A stretch of DNA of 64,000 bases from Candidatus Paracaedibacteraceae bacterium (GCA_030694965.1 JAUYTZ010000018.1:207559-271558), one strand, 5' to 3'; shown: positions 1 through 11,458, counted from the stretch's first letter. Program-made: numbers and translations. The notes: generated from the letters alone by a model not told the origin.

Positions 1-861
1 CACGTCTTCAACAGATAAATCGTTTAAATTATCCTTGTAGAGATTTAAATGGCGTTCTTTGTTCCATGGCCATGCGCCCCCTTTGTTAGGTGGATTTAAG
101 GCACTAAATAATGTGATCGTAGGGCAGCCTGATGCTGCAATTATGAGTTGTGGACCTGTGTCGTTGCCAATGCAGTACGTTGCATTAAGGCCAAGGCTGA
201 TTAATTGGTAAAGACTTGTTTGCCCAATTAAATTAATAGCATCAGGGCACAATGCTGCAAGTTCATCAAGATGGTCGCTTTTAGAGCCGACTAAAACTGC
301 TGTGATTCCTTGCTTAATGATGTGATTGCAAAGTGCTGCGTATTTTTTTTGACACCAGCGCTTTTGCCCGCCGTGTGCATTTGAGGCACCTGCAATAATG
401 AGCGCATATGGTAGTGTAGGTTCATTTAAAAGCGGTTCTGCCATTGTTGTAATATCAACAGGTGGTAGTGTTGGCCAGTTTTGTGTTTTGCAAAGGTGTT
501 TAAAGCGCTTAAATGGGTGATTCTCTTTATTTATTCTGCAAGGCGCTATCCATGCCCTGTAGCTTCCTGTAAGAAGGATTTTATAAAGGCGTGTGCGGTC
601 AACATTTTGCAAATCGATAATATGATCAAAAGAGTATGCTCGAACTTGCTTAATCATGCTTAAGGTTGATCGAATTGATTTTCGATTGTCGCATATAATA
701 GTTTTGAAATAGCCTGTACGTCTTGCTAAATCTACAAAAGGTTCCGTTGTAAGCAGCGTTAGGTTGTTTTCGTATTGTTGACATAAAATCTTAAACATGG
801 ACATGGCTTGAATCATATCACCGAGTGCGCCAAGCTTAATAATTAATGTTGATTTTTTCAT
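1..861 (-). CDS. glycosyltransferase family 9 (heptosyltransferase-like), 3' part outside window
   Basis: Read on the minus strand from ATG 861-859, the frame stays open to base 1, so the C-terminus lies outside the window. The protein begins MKKSTLIIKLGALGDMI, the usual N-terminus of the ADP-heptose:LPS heptosyltransferase family (GT9). Further on it has the acceptor-domain motif IGNDTGPQ (near bases 150-175), typical of the C-terminal Rossmann half. The expected role is adding a heptose or similar sugar to the LPS core at the inner face of the cytoplasmic membrane. The start codon overlaps the stop of the upstream glycosyltransferase gene (ATGA), so the two are probably translationally coupled. 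The exact acceptor cannot be told from the sequence. Confidence 0.88.
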   Translation of the reverse strand, partial: MKKSTLIIKLGALGDMIQAMSMFKILCQQYENNLTLLTTEPFVDLARRTGYFKTIICDNRKSIRSTLSMIKQVRAYSFDHIIDLQNVDRTRLYKILLTGSYRAWIAPCRINKENHPFKRFKHLCKTQNWPTLPPVDITTMAEPLLNEPTLPYALIIAGASNAHGGQKRWCQKKYAALCNHIIKQGITAVLVGSKSDHLDELAALCPDAINLIGQTSLYQLISLGLNATYCIGNDTGPQLIIAASGCPTITLFSALNPPNKGGAWPWNKERHLNLYKDNLNDLSVEDV

Positions 862-1982
862 AATACAGATTCGTACAGCTGTTGAGTTAAGCGCAGCATT
901 TGCTCAATGGAGTAATTATCACAAATATGTGCGCGCGCATTTTCGCCACGTTCAATTAATACATCGTGAGGTTGGTCTAATATCTCAGTGATTGCTTTGA
1001 TGAGCTCGCTGTCAATGTTTGGGGTAACCAGTGTGCCAAAGGCACCGTTATTTGTAAGCTCAACAGTTCCGCCATGATTGGTGCCAATAAAGGGTCTGCC
1101 CATTGAAAGTGCTTCTGCTGTAACACGGCCAAAAGCTTCTGGGTCAAGGGAACATGAAAATACAATATCAGCCAACGCATACAAAGCGGGTAGATCGTCA
1201 TAAGATGTTTTAAAGTGCACAAAGAGACCGGCAGTTAGTTCAGTTAGTTCAGCGTAATACGCTTCACGACCTTGCGCATCACCGAGTAAAATAATATAAA
1301 CATTTTTTTGTTGTAATGTGCTCGCAATTTTTTGAAGTGATTTTAAAAACCAAGCTTGTCCCTTCCAGCGTGTAAGGCGCCCTGGTAATAAAAATACGGT
1401 TGCATCTTCTGGGATGTTAAATGCTGAACGCGCAACTTGAATACGCTCTGATGTGACGTCCATTGGATTAAAGCGATGTGTATCTATACCTTCAGGAATG
1501 AAAGCTACTTTTGATGAAAGCTCAGGGTATGTCTGTTTTATATGATTTAGTATGAATTTGGATATGGCAACGACACGATCACCGCGTGCCATGATGCTAT
1601 TATAAAATTTTTTTAAACGAGAAGACCCAGCATAAGTGCCGTGATATGTTGTTATGAATGGAACTTTGGCCATACGGCATGCCCATAAGGCAGACCATGC
1701 GGGCGCGCGCGAACGGGCATGAGCAATTGTTATATGTTGCTGTTTTATAAGTGTGTGCAATCGCCATGCATTTACAATAATTTTAAATGGATTTTTTGAT
1801 GTAAGCGGCAAGATGTGGTGTGTCACATTTGTTGGAATCTCACTTACATATTGTCCGCCAGCTGAGGCGATGTGGTGCTCTGCAAGTCCACTATGTGCTA
1901 AACCTGTGACTGTTTCAAGTGTGACACGTTCAACACCTCCAGCATTAAATGAGGGGATTATTTGTAAAATAGAAGAAGGCAT
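858..1982 (-). CDS. glycosyltransferase family 4 protein
   Basis: This 374-residue protein has the two Rossmann halves of a GT-B fold, GT4 family enzyme. The N-terminus QIIPSFNAGGVERVTLE carries the Gly-Gly donor/acceptor loop. The C-terminal half has the LLPGRLTRWKGQ segment and a sugar-nucleotide site around SLDPEAFGRVTAEALSMG, with the family EX7E-type Glu pair. It probably transfers a sugar during LPS or other surface glycan assembly. It is the first gene of a two-gene unit with the GT9 gene, which it overlaps by 4 bp. Family assignment is firm; the substrate is not known. Confidence 0.9.
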   Translation of the reverse strand: MPSSILQIIPSFNAGGVERVTLETVTGLAHSGLAEHHIASAGGQYVSEIPTNVTHHILPLTSKNPFKIIVNAWRLHTLIKQQHITIAHARSRAPAWSALWACRMAKVPFITTYHGTYAGSSRLKKFYNSIMARGDRVVAISKFILNHIKQTYPELSSKVAFIPEGIDTHRFNPMDVTSERIQVARSAFNIPEDATVFLLPGRLTRWKGQAWFLKSLQKIASTLQQKNVYIILLGDAQGREAYYAELTELTAGLFVHFKTSYDDLPALYALADIVFSCSLDPEAFGRVTAEALSMGRPFIGTNHGGTVELTNNGAFGTLVTPNIDSELIKAITEILDQPHDVLIERGENARAHICDNYSIEQMLRLTQQLYESVL

Positions 1983-2093
1983 AGTTGGAAAATCTTGTTT
2001 TTGAACGTGGATCGTTAGAACAACAATATACTTATTTTTCTGCTTTTTCTATATGTTTTAGGCATAAATACTTATACATTCATGATTTTAACA

Positions 2094-2169
2094 TACCTGT
2101 TGCGTAAGTCAAAATATTGAGCTGAGAGCCTTTAGAAACCCTTGATTTAAAATGCGCAAAAAGGACTTA
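2094..2169 (+). repeat. degenerate copy of the 87-bp MITE-like repeat
   Basis: Starting at acctgttgcgtaagtc, this stretch matches the element at 33657-33743 without gaps, with 61 of 75 positions identical. The right terminal inverted repeat is no longer recognisable after ctta at 2169, so this copy has decayed or is partial. It lies in the gap between the glycosyltransferase unit and the atpD terminator and encodes nothing. Confidence 0.72.
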
Positions 2170-2204
2170 TAGCGATTAGTATTTTATATATGCTTTGCTG
2201 TCGT

Positions 2205-2345
2205 GCTCATTTTATAAGCTCAGAAACATCTTCCAGCAACCTCAGGCCAAGGGTTTTCTGCCGTTGAATACTTCAAGGTTAATGATCTTTTTGTAAGTTA
2301 TTCCCTTGGCTCTTATGTGTTTCCAGGAAGTTTATAAGAGTTTAA
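2205..2345 (+). ncRNA. possible structured RNA (6S-like topology), unproven
   Basis: This 140-base non-coding stretch can form nested pairing: TTATAA 2212-2217 with 2332-2337, CTTCC 2230-2234 with GGAAG 2326-2330, then a large two-sided internal loop, then CCAAGGG 2247-2253 with CCCTTGG 2303-2309, with a small hairpin TTGAA/TTCAA (2264-2268 with 2272-2276) inside. A closing stem, central bubble and terminal stem are the general shape of 6S RNA, and a terminator follows at 2368-2398. I do not recognise a conserved 6S primary sequence, and the pairing is palindromic enough that the strand is uncertain. This is a candidate only. Confidence 0.28.
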
Positions 2346-2367
2346 TCAAATAGGAAGATCTTTAAAT

Positions 2368-2398
2368 TAAAAAGCTCTCATAAACGAGAGCTTTTTTT
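2368..2398. terminator. bidirectional Rho-independent terminator
   Basis: The stem AAAAGCTCTC / GAGAGCTTTT around a 6-base loop is followed by a T run on both strands. On the minus strand it lies just downstream of the atpD stop (2420-2422); on the plus strand it would end any transcript crossing 2200-2360. Confidence 0.85.
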
Positions 2399-2419
2399 GT
2401 TTTTCTTAATACGTAGTAT

Positions 2420-4108
<1,689 letters not shown>

Positions 4109-4364
4109 TCATTTGTACGATTTTGAGAGATGATAATGGTGTATATATGAATAGCATATTTGATGCTAAAAGACTCTTTATATATCACTTATTTAGCAAA
4201 TTCATGTAAGCATTTTTTATAAATAGTGTCAAATACTGCATCTGATATTGATTGATGTAGGATGAAGGTGAGTATTTCTAGAATATTTATTTTGGTATTA
4301 GCTAAAAATTAACCATTTTTGGATACTGTCATATATAGAATTATAAGAAAAATTAGGACTATAT

Positions 4365-5420
4365 ATGACGTCGAAACAGCAATCTGAGCAGGCAAGTAAA
4401 AAAAAGCGAGTTGCCCTTGCGCTTCAGGGCGGAGGGGCTCATGGTGCATTTACATGGGGTGTTCTCGATCGTCTTTTAGAAGACAATCGGCTTGAATTTG
4501 AAGGCGTCACAGGTACAAGTGCAGGTGGAATGAACGCTGTTTGTTTGGCCCAAGGTTTGGCGCGTGGCGGCAGTGATGCCGCACGGGAAGATTTGAGAAA
4601 ATTCTGGACAGCCATTAGTGCCTCAGGCAAAAATAGTGCTCTTAACAATCGTGGTCCTGTCGATAAGGCAATGGGAAATTATACAATGTATAATTCACCT
4701 GGATTTATGATATTCGACTACTTAAGTCGTATTTTTTCACCGTATGAGCTTAATCCAATGAAAAAAGATCCTCTTAAAGATGTGATTAGTAATTTTTTTG
4801 ATTTTGAGCTAATTCGAGAACAAAAAGAGTGTAAAGTATATTTGTGCGCAACTCATGTTTATACAGGAAAATTGCGCATTTTTACAACAAAAGAAATGCG
4901 TGTTGAAACGTTGCTTGCAACAGCGTGTTTACCAACAATTCATAGTGCTGTCATGGTTGGTAAAGACTATTATTGGGATGGTGGTTTTATTGGAAACCCT
5001 GTTTTTTTCCCGCTTATCTATGATTGCGATACGCCTGATATTGTATTAATTCAATTGAATCCAAACGTTCGTAATCGACTTCCGGTTACATCACGCGAAA
5101 TAGCTGATCGCCTTAATGAAATTACAAATAATGCATCTGTTGTTCGTGAAATGCGAGCAATTTCATATATCACAGATATGATTGATAAAGGTGAGCTTGA
5201 CCAAACAAAGCATAAGCGGTTGCGTATGCATGTCATTGAAGATGAATCTGTGTTCCAAGATCTTGGATGGTCAAGCAAGTTGAATACTGAATGGGAGTTT
5301 TTAACTCACTTATTTGAAAAAGGAAGAGCTGCAGGTGATGCGTGGCTTAAAGAAAATTTTGATTCTATAGGAGTTCGGACAACAGCACAGCTGAACAATC
5401 ATTTGATGGGTGATGGCTAA
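4365..5420 (+). CDS. patatin-like phospholipase
   Basis: A 351-residue serine lipase of the patatin family, expected to cleave acyl chains from phospholipids. The oxyanion loop GGGAHGAF (22-29), the nucleophile elbow GTSAGG with Ser52 and the catalytic Asp205 in DGGF are all present, so the Ser-Asp dyad is intact. There is no classical signal peptide; the first 15 residues are polar and Lys-rich. It is a single gene facing away from atpD. Patatins of intracellular alphaproteobacteria such as Rickettsia are known host-membrane-acting effectors, so secretion by a non-Sec route is possible here but only inferred. Confidence 0.9.
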   Translation: MTSKQQSEQASKKKRVALALQGGGAHGAFTWGVLDRLLEDNRLEFEGVTGTSAGGMNAVCLAQGLARGGSDAAREDLRKFWTAISASGKNSALNNRGPVDKAMGNYTMYNSPGFMIFDYLSRIFSPYELNPMKKDPLKDVISNFFDFELIREQKECKVYLCATHVYTGKLRIFTTKEMRVETLLATACLPTIHSAVMVGKDYYWDGGFIGNPVFFPLIYDCDTPDIVLIQLNPNVRNRLPVTSREIADRLNEITNNASVVREMRAISYITDMIDKGELDQTKHKRLRMHVIEDESVFQDLGWSSKLNTEWEFLTHLFEKGRAAGDAWLKENFDSIGVRTTAQLNNHLMGDG

Positions 5421-5530
5421 AAGAAAATAAGACAAAGATTAGTGATTGGGCGAGAGCAAAGTGACAAGATTTCTTTACTTTGCTTAATAAAGTGTAGTAC
5501 TCTTTCTTAAAGAATTATTTAAGAACTTTT

Positions 5531-6280
5531 ATGTCTTCCTTTAAACAATCAGATAAAATTAAAAAACTTGAAAGCAACAAAAAAAGAACCCATTCTTCTA
5601 GGCAATGGCTTTTGCGTCAGCTTAATGATCCCTTTGTAGCAAAAGCGAAGAAAGAAGGATATCGTTCGCGTGCAGCTTTTAAATTTATTGAAATTAATGA
5701 AAAATATAAGCTCATTAAAAATGGCAGTCGAGTATTAGATCTTGGTGCTGCGCCAGGTGGCTGGTGCCAAGTATCAAAAACAATTGTTGGGGATAAAGGT
5801 TTTGTTGTTGGCGTTGATTTGCTGGAAATAGAACCCATTACAGGTGTTGAGTTTTTGCAAGGAAATTTTCACGATGATGCAATGCATGCTCAAATTCTAG
5901 CAATGTTTCAGGGACAAAAAGCGGACGCTATTTTAAGCGATATGGCTGCAAGTTCATGTGGTATGTCTGATGTTGATCACATTCGGCTTATTGCACTTCT
6001 CGAGGCAGTATTTGAATTTTCATTTGATTTATTGCGTCCAGGAGGCAGTTTTGTTGCCAAAGTTTTGCGCGGTGGTACAGAGCATAATTTATTAAGTCAG
6101 CTTAAACAATCATTTGTTAAAGTTAGTCACTTTAAGCCAAAGTCAAGCCGTCAAGAGTCATCTGAACTTTATGTGGTTGCGCAAGGTTTTAGGCCTAAAA
6201 AAACACAATTGAAAGCAGATCTCCCTAATAGTCTTAATTTTAATAACACTGAAATTGACCAAAATAATGGAACAGAATAA
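5531..6280 (+). CDS. rlmE: 23S rRNA (uridine-2'-O)-methyltransferase RlmE/FtsJ
   Basis: This SAM-dependent enzyme methylates the ribose of U2552 (E. coli numbering) in 23S rRNA late in 50S assembly. The protein (249 aa) has YRSRAAFKFIEIN with the catalytic Lys, the SAM site VLDLGAAPGGWCQV, LSDMAA with the catalytic Asp, and SFVAKVLRGG with the second Lys. The Glu of the K-D-K-E tetrad is in SSRQESSELYVVA. It is about 25-40 residues longer than the E. coli enzyme because of tails at both ends. The next gene, cvpA, starts on the base after its stop codon, so they are probably one operon. Confidence 0.95.
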   Translation: MSSFKQSDKIKKLESNKKRTHSSRQWLLRQLNDPFVAKAKKEGYRSRAAFKFIEINEKYKLIKNGSRVLDLGAAPGGWCQVSKTIVGDKGFVVGVDLLEIEPITGVEFLQGNFHDDAMHAQILAMFQGQKADAILSDMAASSCGMSDVDHIRLIALLEAVFEFSFDLLRPGGSFVAKVLRGGTEHNLLSQLKQSFVKVSHFKPKSSRQESSELYVVAQGFRPKKTQLKADLPNSLNFNNTEIDQNNGTE

Positions 6281-7138
6281 ATGACAATAATTGACGGCAT
6301 TATTCTTGGAATTTCATTTTTATCAGCTTTAATGGGATTGGTAAGAGGACTTACACGTGAAGTTCTTGGGCTTGCTTCTTGGATCGGGGGGACAGCTCTA
6401 ACATTTACAGGAATGCCGTTTGTGCAAATTATTGCACGTCGTTATATTTCAAATCCAATGATGGCAGACATTGCTGCTGCTATCGGACTTTTTATTCTTT
6501 TTTTGATTCTTTTTAGTATTATTAGTAATGCACTTTCTGGTCTTATTAAGCAAAGCGTTTTAGGTGGTATTGATCGCTCACTTGGTTTTTTATTTGGTGT
6601 TGCACGAAGTATAATAGTGTTGTGTGTTTTTCAATTATTGGTGAGTTGTTTTATTCCTCGCCATAAGCAACCAATTGATTTTCAAAATAATCGTTTTGCA
6701 CCTATGATTTATAATGGCAGTAATTTTATAATGACTCTGTTGCCTAAGCAAGTTGTTTTGAAAATTGTAGAGCAGCAGCAAAAACGTATAACTGAAAATT
6801 TTCCGTCTGTTAGTGCGATGGGAATTGTTACATCAGAATTGACTAATAATCTTGCAAATCAAATGTCTGCGGCTGAGCAAGTCATGACAGCGTCAAAAAA
6901 GAATCAATCAGTAAGTGCACAGCAAGAAGCTGAAAATTTATCTAGGTTGCAACCAAAAGTCACGACACCAACAGAAGAAGCCACTATTACGTTAAAACAA
7001 CAAAATGATTTAAATCGATTTCTTAATATTCAGGATATGGATGACCCAGAAGAGCAGCCTGATTTAGCTCCTCAAAATATGCCAGCATTGCATATGCCTT
7101 CTTCTCAAAGTGCTAACTCCATGCACAGTCATCAATAG
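6281..7138 (+). CDS. cvpA: CvpA family membrane protein
   Basis: A 285-residue protein whose first ~170 residues form the CvpA domain: four predicted hydrophobic segments and the family-like GLVRGLTREVLGLASWIGG loop near residues 20-40. The C-terminal ~110 residues are Gln/Glu-rich, polar and probably cytoplasmic. CvpA proteins are linked to envelope homeostasis and colicin V production, but the biochemical role is not settled. The gene directly abuts rlmE. Its 3' end overlaps the convergent zapE gene by 26 bp, with no room for a dedicated terminator. Confidence 0.85.
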   Translation: MTIIDGIILGISFLSALMGLVRGLTREVLGLASWIGGTALTFTGMPFVQIIARRYISNPMMADIAAAIGLFILFLILFSIISNALSGLIKQSVLGGIDRSLGFLFGVARSIIVLCVFQLLVSCFIPRHKQPIDFQNNRFAPMIYNGSNFIMTLLPKQVVLKIVEQQQKRITENFPSVSAMGIVTSELTNNLANQMSAAEQVMTASKKNQSVSAQQEAENLSRLQPKVTTPTEEATITLKQQNDLNRFLNIQDMDDPEEQPDLAPQNMPALHMPSSQSANSMHSHQ

Positions 7139-8162
7139 CGCAGCTGTCGGTTCCCCCTAATTGAAGAAGCTCTGTTAATCGTGATATTGTACGTTCGAAT
7201 GGTAGTTGATTCGTCGCGTCTTGGTATAATTCGGTAATTCTTACGTCACTTGAAATATAGAGGTGACAATTTTGTGCATATACAATATCAATAAATGCCA
7301 TAAATCTGCGGCATGCATCTCTATTTTTCTCATTAAAAATAGGTACATTCGTTATGAAAAGATGATTAAATGTTTGAACTAAAACACGATAGTCATCAAA
7401 AGCTCGGTTGCCAATCGCTAGTTCTTGAAAGTCAATGAGAGCTGCATCTTTAAGTGTGTTCTTTAAAGTCCATTCTCTTTCTTTTAGTAATAATGTAAAT
7501 GATATAGCTGTTTCGTGTGGATATGCATTGTAAAATTTTTCTTCTATTGTTTTGGTTGAATGGGTTGCGTTAAGCAAAAAGTGAAAGTCTTTTGATGCGG
7601 AATCTGGTGCTGCTTTTGAGTGTTGCCTGTAATCAATATCTCCATCAAGAGACAAGCACAGAAAGTGTGACGTAAAGTATGGAATGAAGGATCTAAATTG
7701 CTCTTCATTAAGGCCGCCTTTATATAAATCTATAGGCGATACGTTTCCTGTGAGCAAGATAAATACTTTTTGCTTTATTAAGGCGGGAACTAAGCGACGA
7801 AGTAGCATAGCTGTAGCAATATCGTAAATTTGCAATTCATCAATCCAGATAACCTTTCCCTTTTGACGAATCTCTTTCGCTAATGTATCAATACTTTTTT
7901 CTTTTAAGGTTTGGTGTAATTTTGCAAAGAAAGTATCAAAGTGGTATTCTTGTTTTTGTTCTTTTACTTGATCAAAGAAGATGCGCATCAGCATTGTTTT
8001 ACCCCTCCCAACAGGACCATGCAGATAAATGCCGTGGTATTTAGTCTTTTTTGCAAAAGGTGAGAGTAAGGTTTTTATTTTTAAATTTTGCGATATATTT
8101 GTAAGAGCTTTTTGCATTTGCTTTTGCGCATGTTGTTGATGCGCATTAAGGAAAATTGTCAT
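7113..8162 (-). CDS. zapE: ZapE/AFG1-type ATPase
   Basis: A 349-residue AAA-like ATPase of the AFG1/ZapE family. The Walker A motif GPVGRGKT is at residues 49-56 and Walker B WIDELQIYD near 106-114 (Asp108, Glu109). The sensor-like LTGNVSP follows near residue 160. In E. coli ZapE stabilises the division ring and in mitochondria AFG1 relates to respiratory-complex turnover; the exact role here is not shown by sequence. It converges on cvpA with a 26-bp overlap and is divergent from atpH across a 270-bp gap. Confidence 0.9.
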   Translation of the reverse strand: MTIFLNAHQQHAQKQMQKALTNISQNLKIKTLLSPFAKKTKYHGIYLHGPVGRGKTMLMRIFFDQVKEQKQEYHFDTFFAKLHQTLKEKSIDTLAKEIRQKGKVIWIDELQIYDIATAMLLRRLVPALIKQKVFILLTGNVSPIDLYKGGLNEEQFRSFIPYFTSHFLCLSLDGDIDYRQHSKAAPDSASKDFHFLLNATHSTKTIEEKFYNAYPHETAISFTLLLKEREWTLKNTLKDAALIDFQELAIGNRAFDDYRVLVQTFNHLFITNVPIFNEKNRDACRRFMAFIDIVYAQNCHLYISSDVRITELYQDATNQLPFERTISRLTELLQLGGTDSCAIDDCAWS

Positions 8163-8357
8163 TAATGTGATTTTAATAAAATTGCATGTTAATAGAGTAT
8201 CATAATAGGCCGTCTATCCCGCGCAACTATTTTTACATATCTCTTTTTTGATGTAATAAAATGACCTGGTAATTGCATAAAAGTGTTGTAGCACATTTTA
8301 GATGCTTTTTTACAATAAGTGCGCTTTTATTCTTTTGTTCTTTTCTGCACCCCAACC

Positions 8358-8387
8358 TTGTCTCTGTTTGTTTAAATATGCTATTAC
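8358..8387 (+). promoter_or_regulatory. candidate sigma70 promoter for atpHAG
   Basis: TTGTCT (8358-8363) and TATTAC (8382-8387) are separated by 18 bases and lie about 45 bp upstream of the atpH start. The match is fair, not strong, and AT-rich DNA gives chance hits. Confidence 0.35.
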
Positions 8388-8432
8388 TTAAAAAGAGATT
8401 TGTACAAAAAAATATAAGTTAAGAATATAATT

Positions 8433-9008
8433 ATGGACACAGCACTATTAAAAGGCCTACAAACATCAATACCTGGTCGGTATGCGCGTGCACTTTTTGA
8501 GGTAGCACAGGAGCAAAAGCAAACATCTGCGATTTTAAGGCAGCTTAAAGAGTTTAATAATGCTTGTGAAAGTGATTCAAGCATTCAAAAGTCACTGCCC
8601 TATTTTAAAGAAAGTGATTTTACTGATTTTGTTTCAAGTTTGGCTTGTAAATTAGACTGGCCAAAATATCTTGTCCATTTTTTTCAAATCCTTTATCACG
8701 CAAAGCGTCTTTCATTCTTTGGTCAAATTACTGAAATATTTGAAAATTGTTGCAATCATGCGGATAATGTATTAAATGCAGTTATCAAAACCCCTACGAT
8801 GCCAACGCAATCTCAAAAGACACGTATTCAAGCGCAAGTTGTTTCTATTTTTGGTAAAAAAATTAATTATGAATACGAATCAATTCCCGATCTTTTAGGT
8901 GGTGTTCTAGTGCAAGTTGATAATCTTCAAATTGATGCAAGCCTTAAAACACAAATTAATACCCTTAAGAAAACACTTCACGATATTCCCCTAAAAGGAG
9001 CCGCTTAA
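8433..9008 (+). CDS. atpH: F1F0 ATP synthase subunit delta
   Basis: The delta subunit (191 aa) joins the F1 head to the peripheral stalk. The N-terminal helical bundle begins [16 protein letters not shown], a typical delta/OSCP start, and the C-terminal end has the conserved [24 protein letters not shown] stretch that identifies the family. It is the first gene of an atpHAG operon; its stop TAA overlaps the atpA start by one base (TAATG), suggesting coupled translation. Confidence 0.94.
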   Translation: MDTALLKGLQTSIPGRYARALFEVAQEQKQTSAILRQLKEFNNACESDSSIQKSLPYFKESDFTDFVSSLACKLDWPKYLVHFFQILYHAKRLSFFGQITEIFENCCNHADNVLNAVIKTPTMPTQSQKTRIQAQVVSIFGKKINYEYESIPDLLGGVLVQVDNLQIDASLKTQINTLKKTLHDIPLKGAA

Positions 9009-10570
9009 TGCAAGTACGTGCATCAGAAATTTCTGCACTCATTAAAGAAAAAATTATAGATTTTAAAGCGTATGCTGAAGTCTCAGAAATAGGACGTGTT
9101 CTTTCTGTTGGGGACGGTATTGCTCGTGTACATGGCCTTGATCATGTTAAATCAGGTGAATGGGTGGATATTATATCTGGCCGTACAGGTGTTGTAGTGC
9201 GTGGCATTGCATCAAACCTTGAAGTTGATAATGTTGGTGTTGTAATTGCTGGTAATGACCGCGACATTCAAGAAGGTGATCTTGTTAAGCGCACGAATAA
9301 GGTGGTTGATGTTAACGTTGGTATGGGGCTTTTAGGACGTGTTCTTGATGGTTTGGGTAATCCTATTGATGCTAAGGGGCCTTTAACAGATGTTGAGTTG
9401 GCTGAAGTTGAACGTAAAGCTCCAGGGATTATTCAGCGCAAATCAGTTCATGAGCCAATGTTGACTGGTATTAAGGCAATTGATGCGCTTGTACCAATTG
9501 GGCGCGGTCAGCGTGAGTTAATTATTGGTGATCGTCAAACAGGTAAAACGACGATAGCTATTGATACGATTTTAAACCAAAAAAAAGGGAATGATGCAGC
9601 AAAAGATGTATCGCAAAAGTTATTTTGTATTTATGTGGCTATTGGTCAAAAACGATCTTCGGTGGCGCGTATTGTAAAAGAACTTGAAGACGCTGGCGCT
9701 ATGGAGTACACCATTGTTGTTGCAGCAACAGCATCTGATCCAGCACCTTTGCAATACCTTGCGCCATACACTGCATGTGCGATGGGTGAGTATTTCCGTG
9801 ACAATGGTATGCACGCTTTAATTATTTATGATGATTTGTCAAAGCACGCCGTTGCATATCGGCAAATGGCATTGTTGCTCCGCCGTCCACCAGGTCGCGA
9901 AGCATATCCTGGGGATGTTTTTTATCTGCACTCACGCTTGCTTGAGCGCGCAGCTAAAATGAGCGACGCTTGTGGAAATGGTTCTCTTACAGCGCTTCCT
10001 ATTATTGAAACGCAAGCAGGCGACGTATCTGCTTATATTCCAACGAACGTTATTTCAATTACTGATGGCCAAATTTTTCTTGAATCTGAGCTTTTCTATA
10101 AAGGTATTCGACCTGCAATTAACGTTGGTCTTTCGGTAAGTCGTGTTGGGTCAACTGCCCAAACAAAAGCAATGAAACAAATTGCTGGTTCTATTAAATT
10201 AGAGCTTGCGCAATACCGTGAAATGGCATCTTTTTCCCAATTTGCAAGTGATCTTGATACATCAACTCGCAAGCTTCTTGAACGTGGTCAACGTTTGACT
10301 GAACTACTGAAGCAACAAAATCAATCGCCTTTGTCAAATACAGATGAAGTGATTGCTATTTATGCGGGTGTTCGTGGATTTTTAGACAAGATACCACTTA
10401 ACTTGATTGCAAAATATGAAACAGAGTTACTGAAAGCAATTCATTTATTTGCACCAGAGATAGCACAAGATATTGAAAAGACAGCTAAGGTTTCTTCCGA
10501 ACTAGACGAAAAACTGTCTATATTTTTAAAAGATTTCAGTCAGCGTTTTTTAACTGAGCATGGAAACTAG
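9008..10570 (+). CDS. atpA: F1F0 ATP synthase subunit alpha
   Basis: The regulatory, non-catalytic nucleotide-binding subunit of F1 (520 aa; usually about 510). The P-loop GDRQTGKT, the segment [28 protein letters not shown] and the Arg-finger region [13 protein letters not shown] are all intact. The N-terminus [16 protein letters not shown] is typical. Gene order H-A-G is normal up to here; the beta and epsilon genes that usually follow atpG are missing from this operon. Confidence 0.98.
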   Translation: MQVRASEISALIKEKIIDFKAYAEVSEIGRVLSVGDGIARVHGLDHVKSGEWVDIISGRTGVVVRGIASNLEVDNVGVVIAGNDRDIQEGDLVKRTNKVVDVNVGMGLLGRVLDGLGNPIDAKGPLTDVELAEVERKAPGIIQRKSVHEPMLTGIKAIDALVPIGRGQRELIIGDRQTGKTTIAIDTILNQKKGNDAAKDVSQKLFCIYVAIGQKRSSVARIVKELEDAGAMEYTIVVAATASDPAPLQYLAPYTACAMGEYFRDNGMHALIIYDDLSKHAVAYRQMALLLRRPPGREAYPGDVFYLHSRLLERAAKMSDACGNGSLTALPIIETQAGDVSAYIPTNVISITDGQIFLESELFYKGIRPAINVGLSVSRVGSTAQTKAMKQIAGSIKLELAQYREMASFSQFASDLDTSTRKLLERGQRLTELLKQQNQSPLSNTDEVIAIYAGVRGFLDKIPLNLIAKYETELLKAIHLFAPEIAQDIEKTAKVSSELDEKLSIFLKDFSQRFLTEHGN

Positions 10571-10573
10571 CGC

Positions 10574-11458
10574 ATGAATAACTTAAAGGATCTACGTGTT
10601 CGTATTAAATCAGTAAAATCAACGCAAAAGATTACTTCTGCAATGAAAATGGTTGCGAACGCGAAGCTTCGTAAAGCACAAGAACGTGTTCTGCATGGTA
10701 TGCTTTATTCACGTAAGTTTAAAAGCGTGTTAAATCATGTGATTAATAGTTCACATGAGGTTGAATCTGCACCACTTTTACAAGCGGGTAATGAATGTGC
10801 GCCTGCTTTTATTCTTGCGATTGCAACAGATCGTGGTTTGTGTGGCGGTTATAATGCAAACGTTATGAAAGAAGTGCGTGCTTTAGCGGAAGGTTTAAAA
10901 GAAAAGCACAAAGAAATTATGATTGCAACTTTTGGTCGTAAAGTTGAAAGTGCTCTTAAACGAGAATGCAGTACACATAATTTCGATGTGATTGTGCATG
11001 AATTGCAGGCAGCTAACTTTGATCACGCATCGTTAAATTTTAAACATATTGTTGATTTAGCCGCAGAGATTATTGATCTTTTGCATACGGGTAAAATTGG
11101 TAGTGTTTATGTTGTAACAGGGCATTTAAAAAGTATTATTCAGCAACCTATTAAAACGACTCAGCTTGTTCCTTTAATTAAAGAAAAAAAAGAAGAAAAT
11201 ATTGAGTATACGATTTTTGAACCCAAGTATGAAGATTTAATTATGCAGTTATTAACGCAGAACTTGATAGCGCAACTCAATACATTATTTTTAGATAATA
11301 CAGCATGCGAACATGCTGCACGTATGACAGCGATGGATAATGCAACACGTAATGCAAGAGATATGATCCAGAATTTGCAATTGCGTTATAACCAAGGGCG
11401 CCAAGAACAAATTACAAATGAATTGAATGAAATTATTTCAGGGTCAAACGCTCTTTAA
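10574..11458 (+). CDS. atpG: F1F0 ATP synthase subunit gamma
   Basis: The central rotor shaft of F1 (294 aa). Its N-terminal helix begins NLKDLRVRIKSVKSTQKITSA and the C-terminal helix includes HAARMTAMDNATRNARDMI, both diagnostic. The Rossmann middle has RGLCGGYNANV. It starts 3 bases after the atpA stop. The operon ends here: the next gene is on the opposite strand and their stop codons overlap, so atpD and atpC are not downstream. Confidence 0.96.
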   Translation: MNNLKDLRVRIKSVKSTQKITSAMKMVANAKLRKAQERVLHGMLYSRKFKSVLNHVINSSHEVESAPLLQAGNECAPAFILAIATDRGLCGGYNANVMKEVRALAEGLKEKHKEIMIATFGRKVESALKRECSTHNFDVIVHELQAANFDHASLNFKHIVDLAAEIIDLLHTGKIGSVYVVTGHLKSIIQQPIKTTQLVPLIKEKKEENIEYTIFEPKYEDLIMQLLTQNLIAQLNTLFLDNTACEHAARMTAMDNATRNARDMIQNLQLRYNQGRQEQITNELNEIISGSNAL

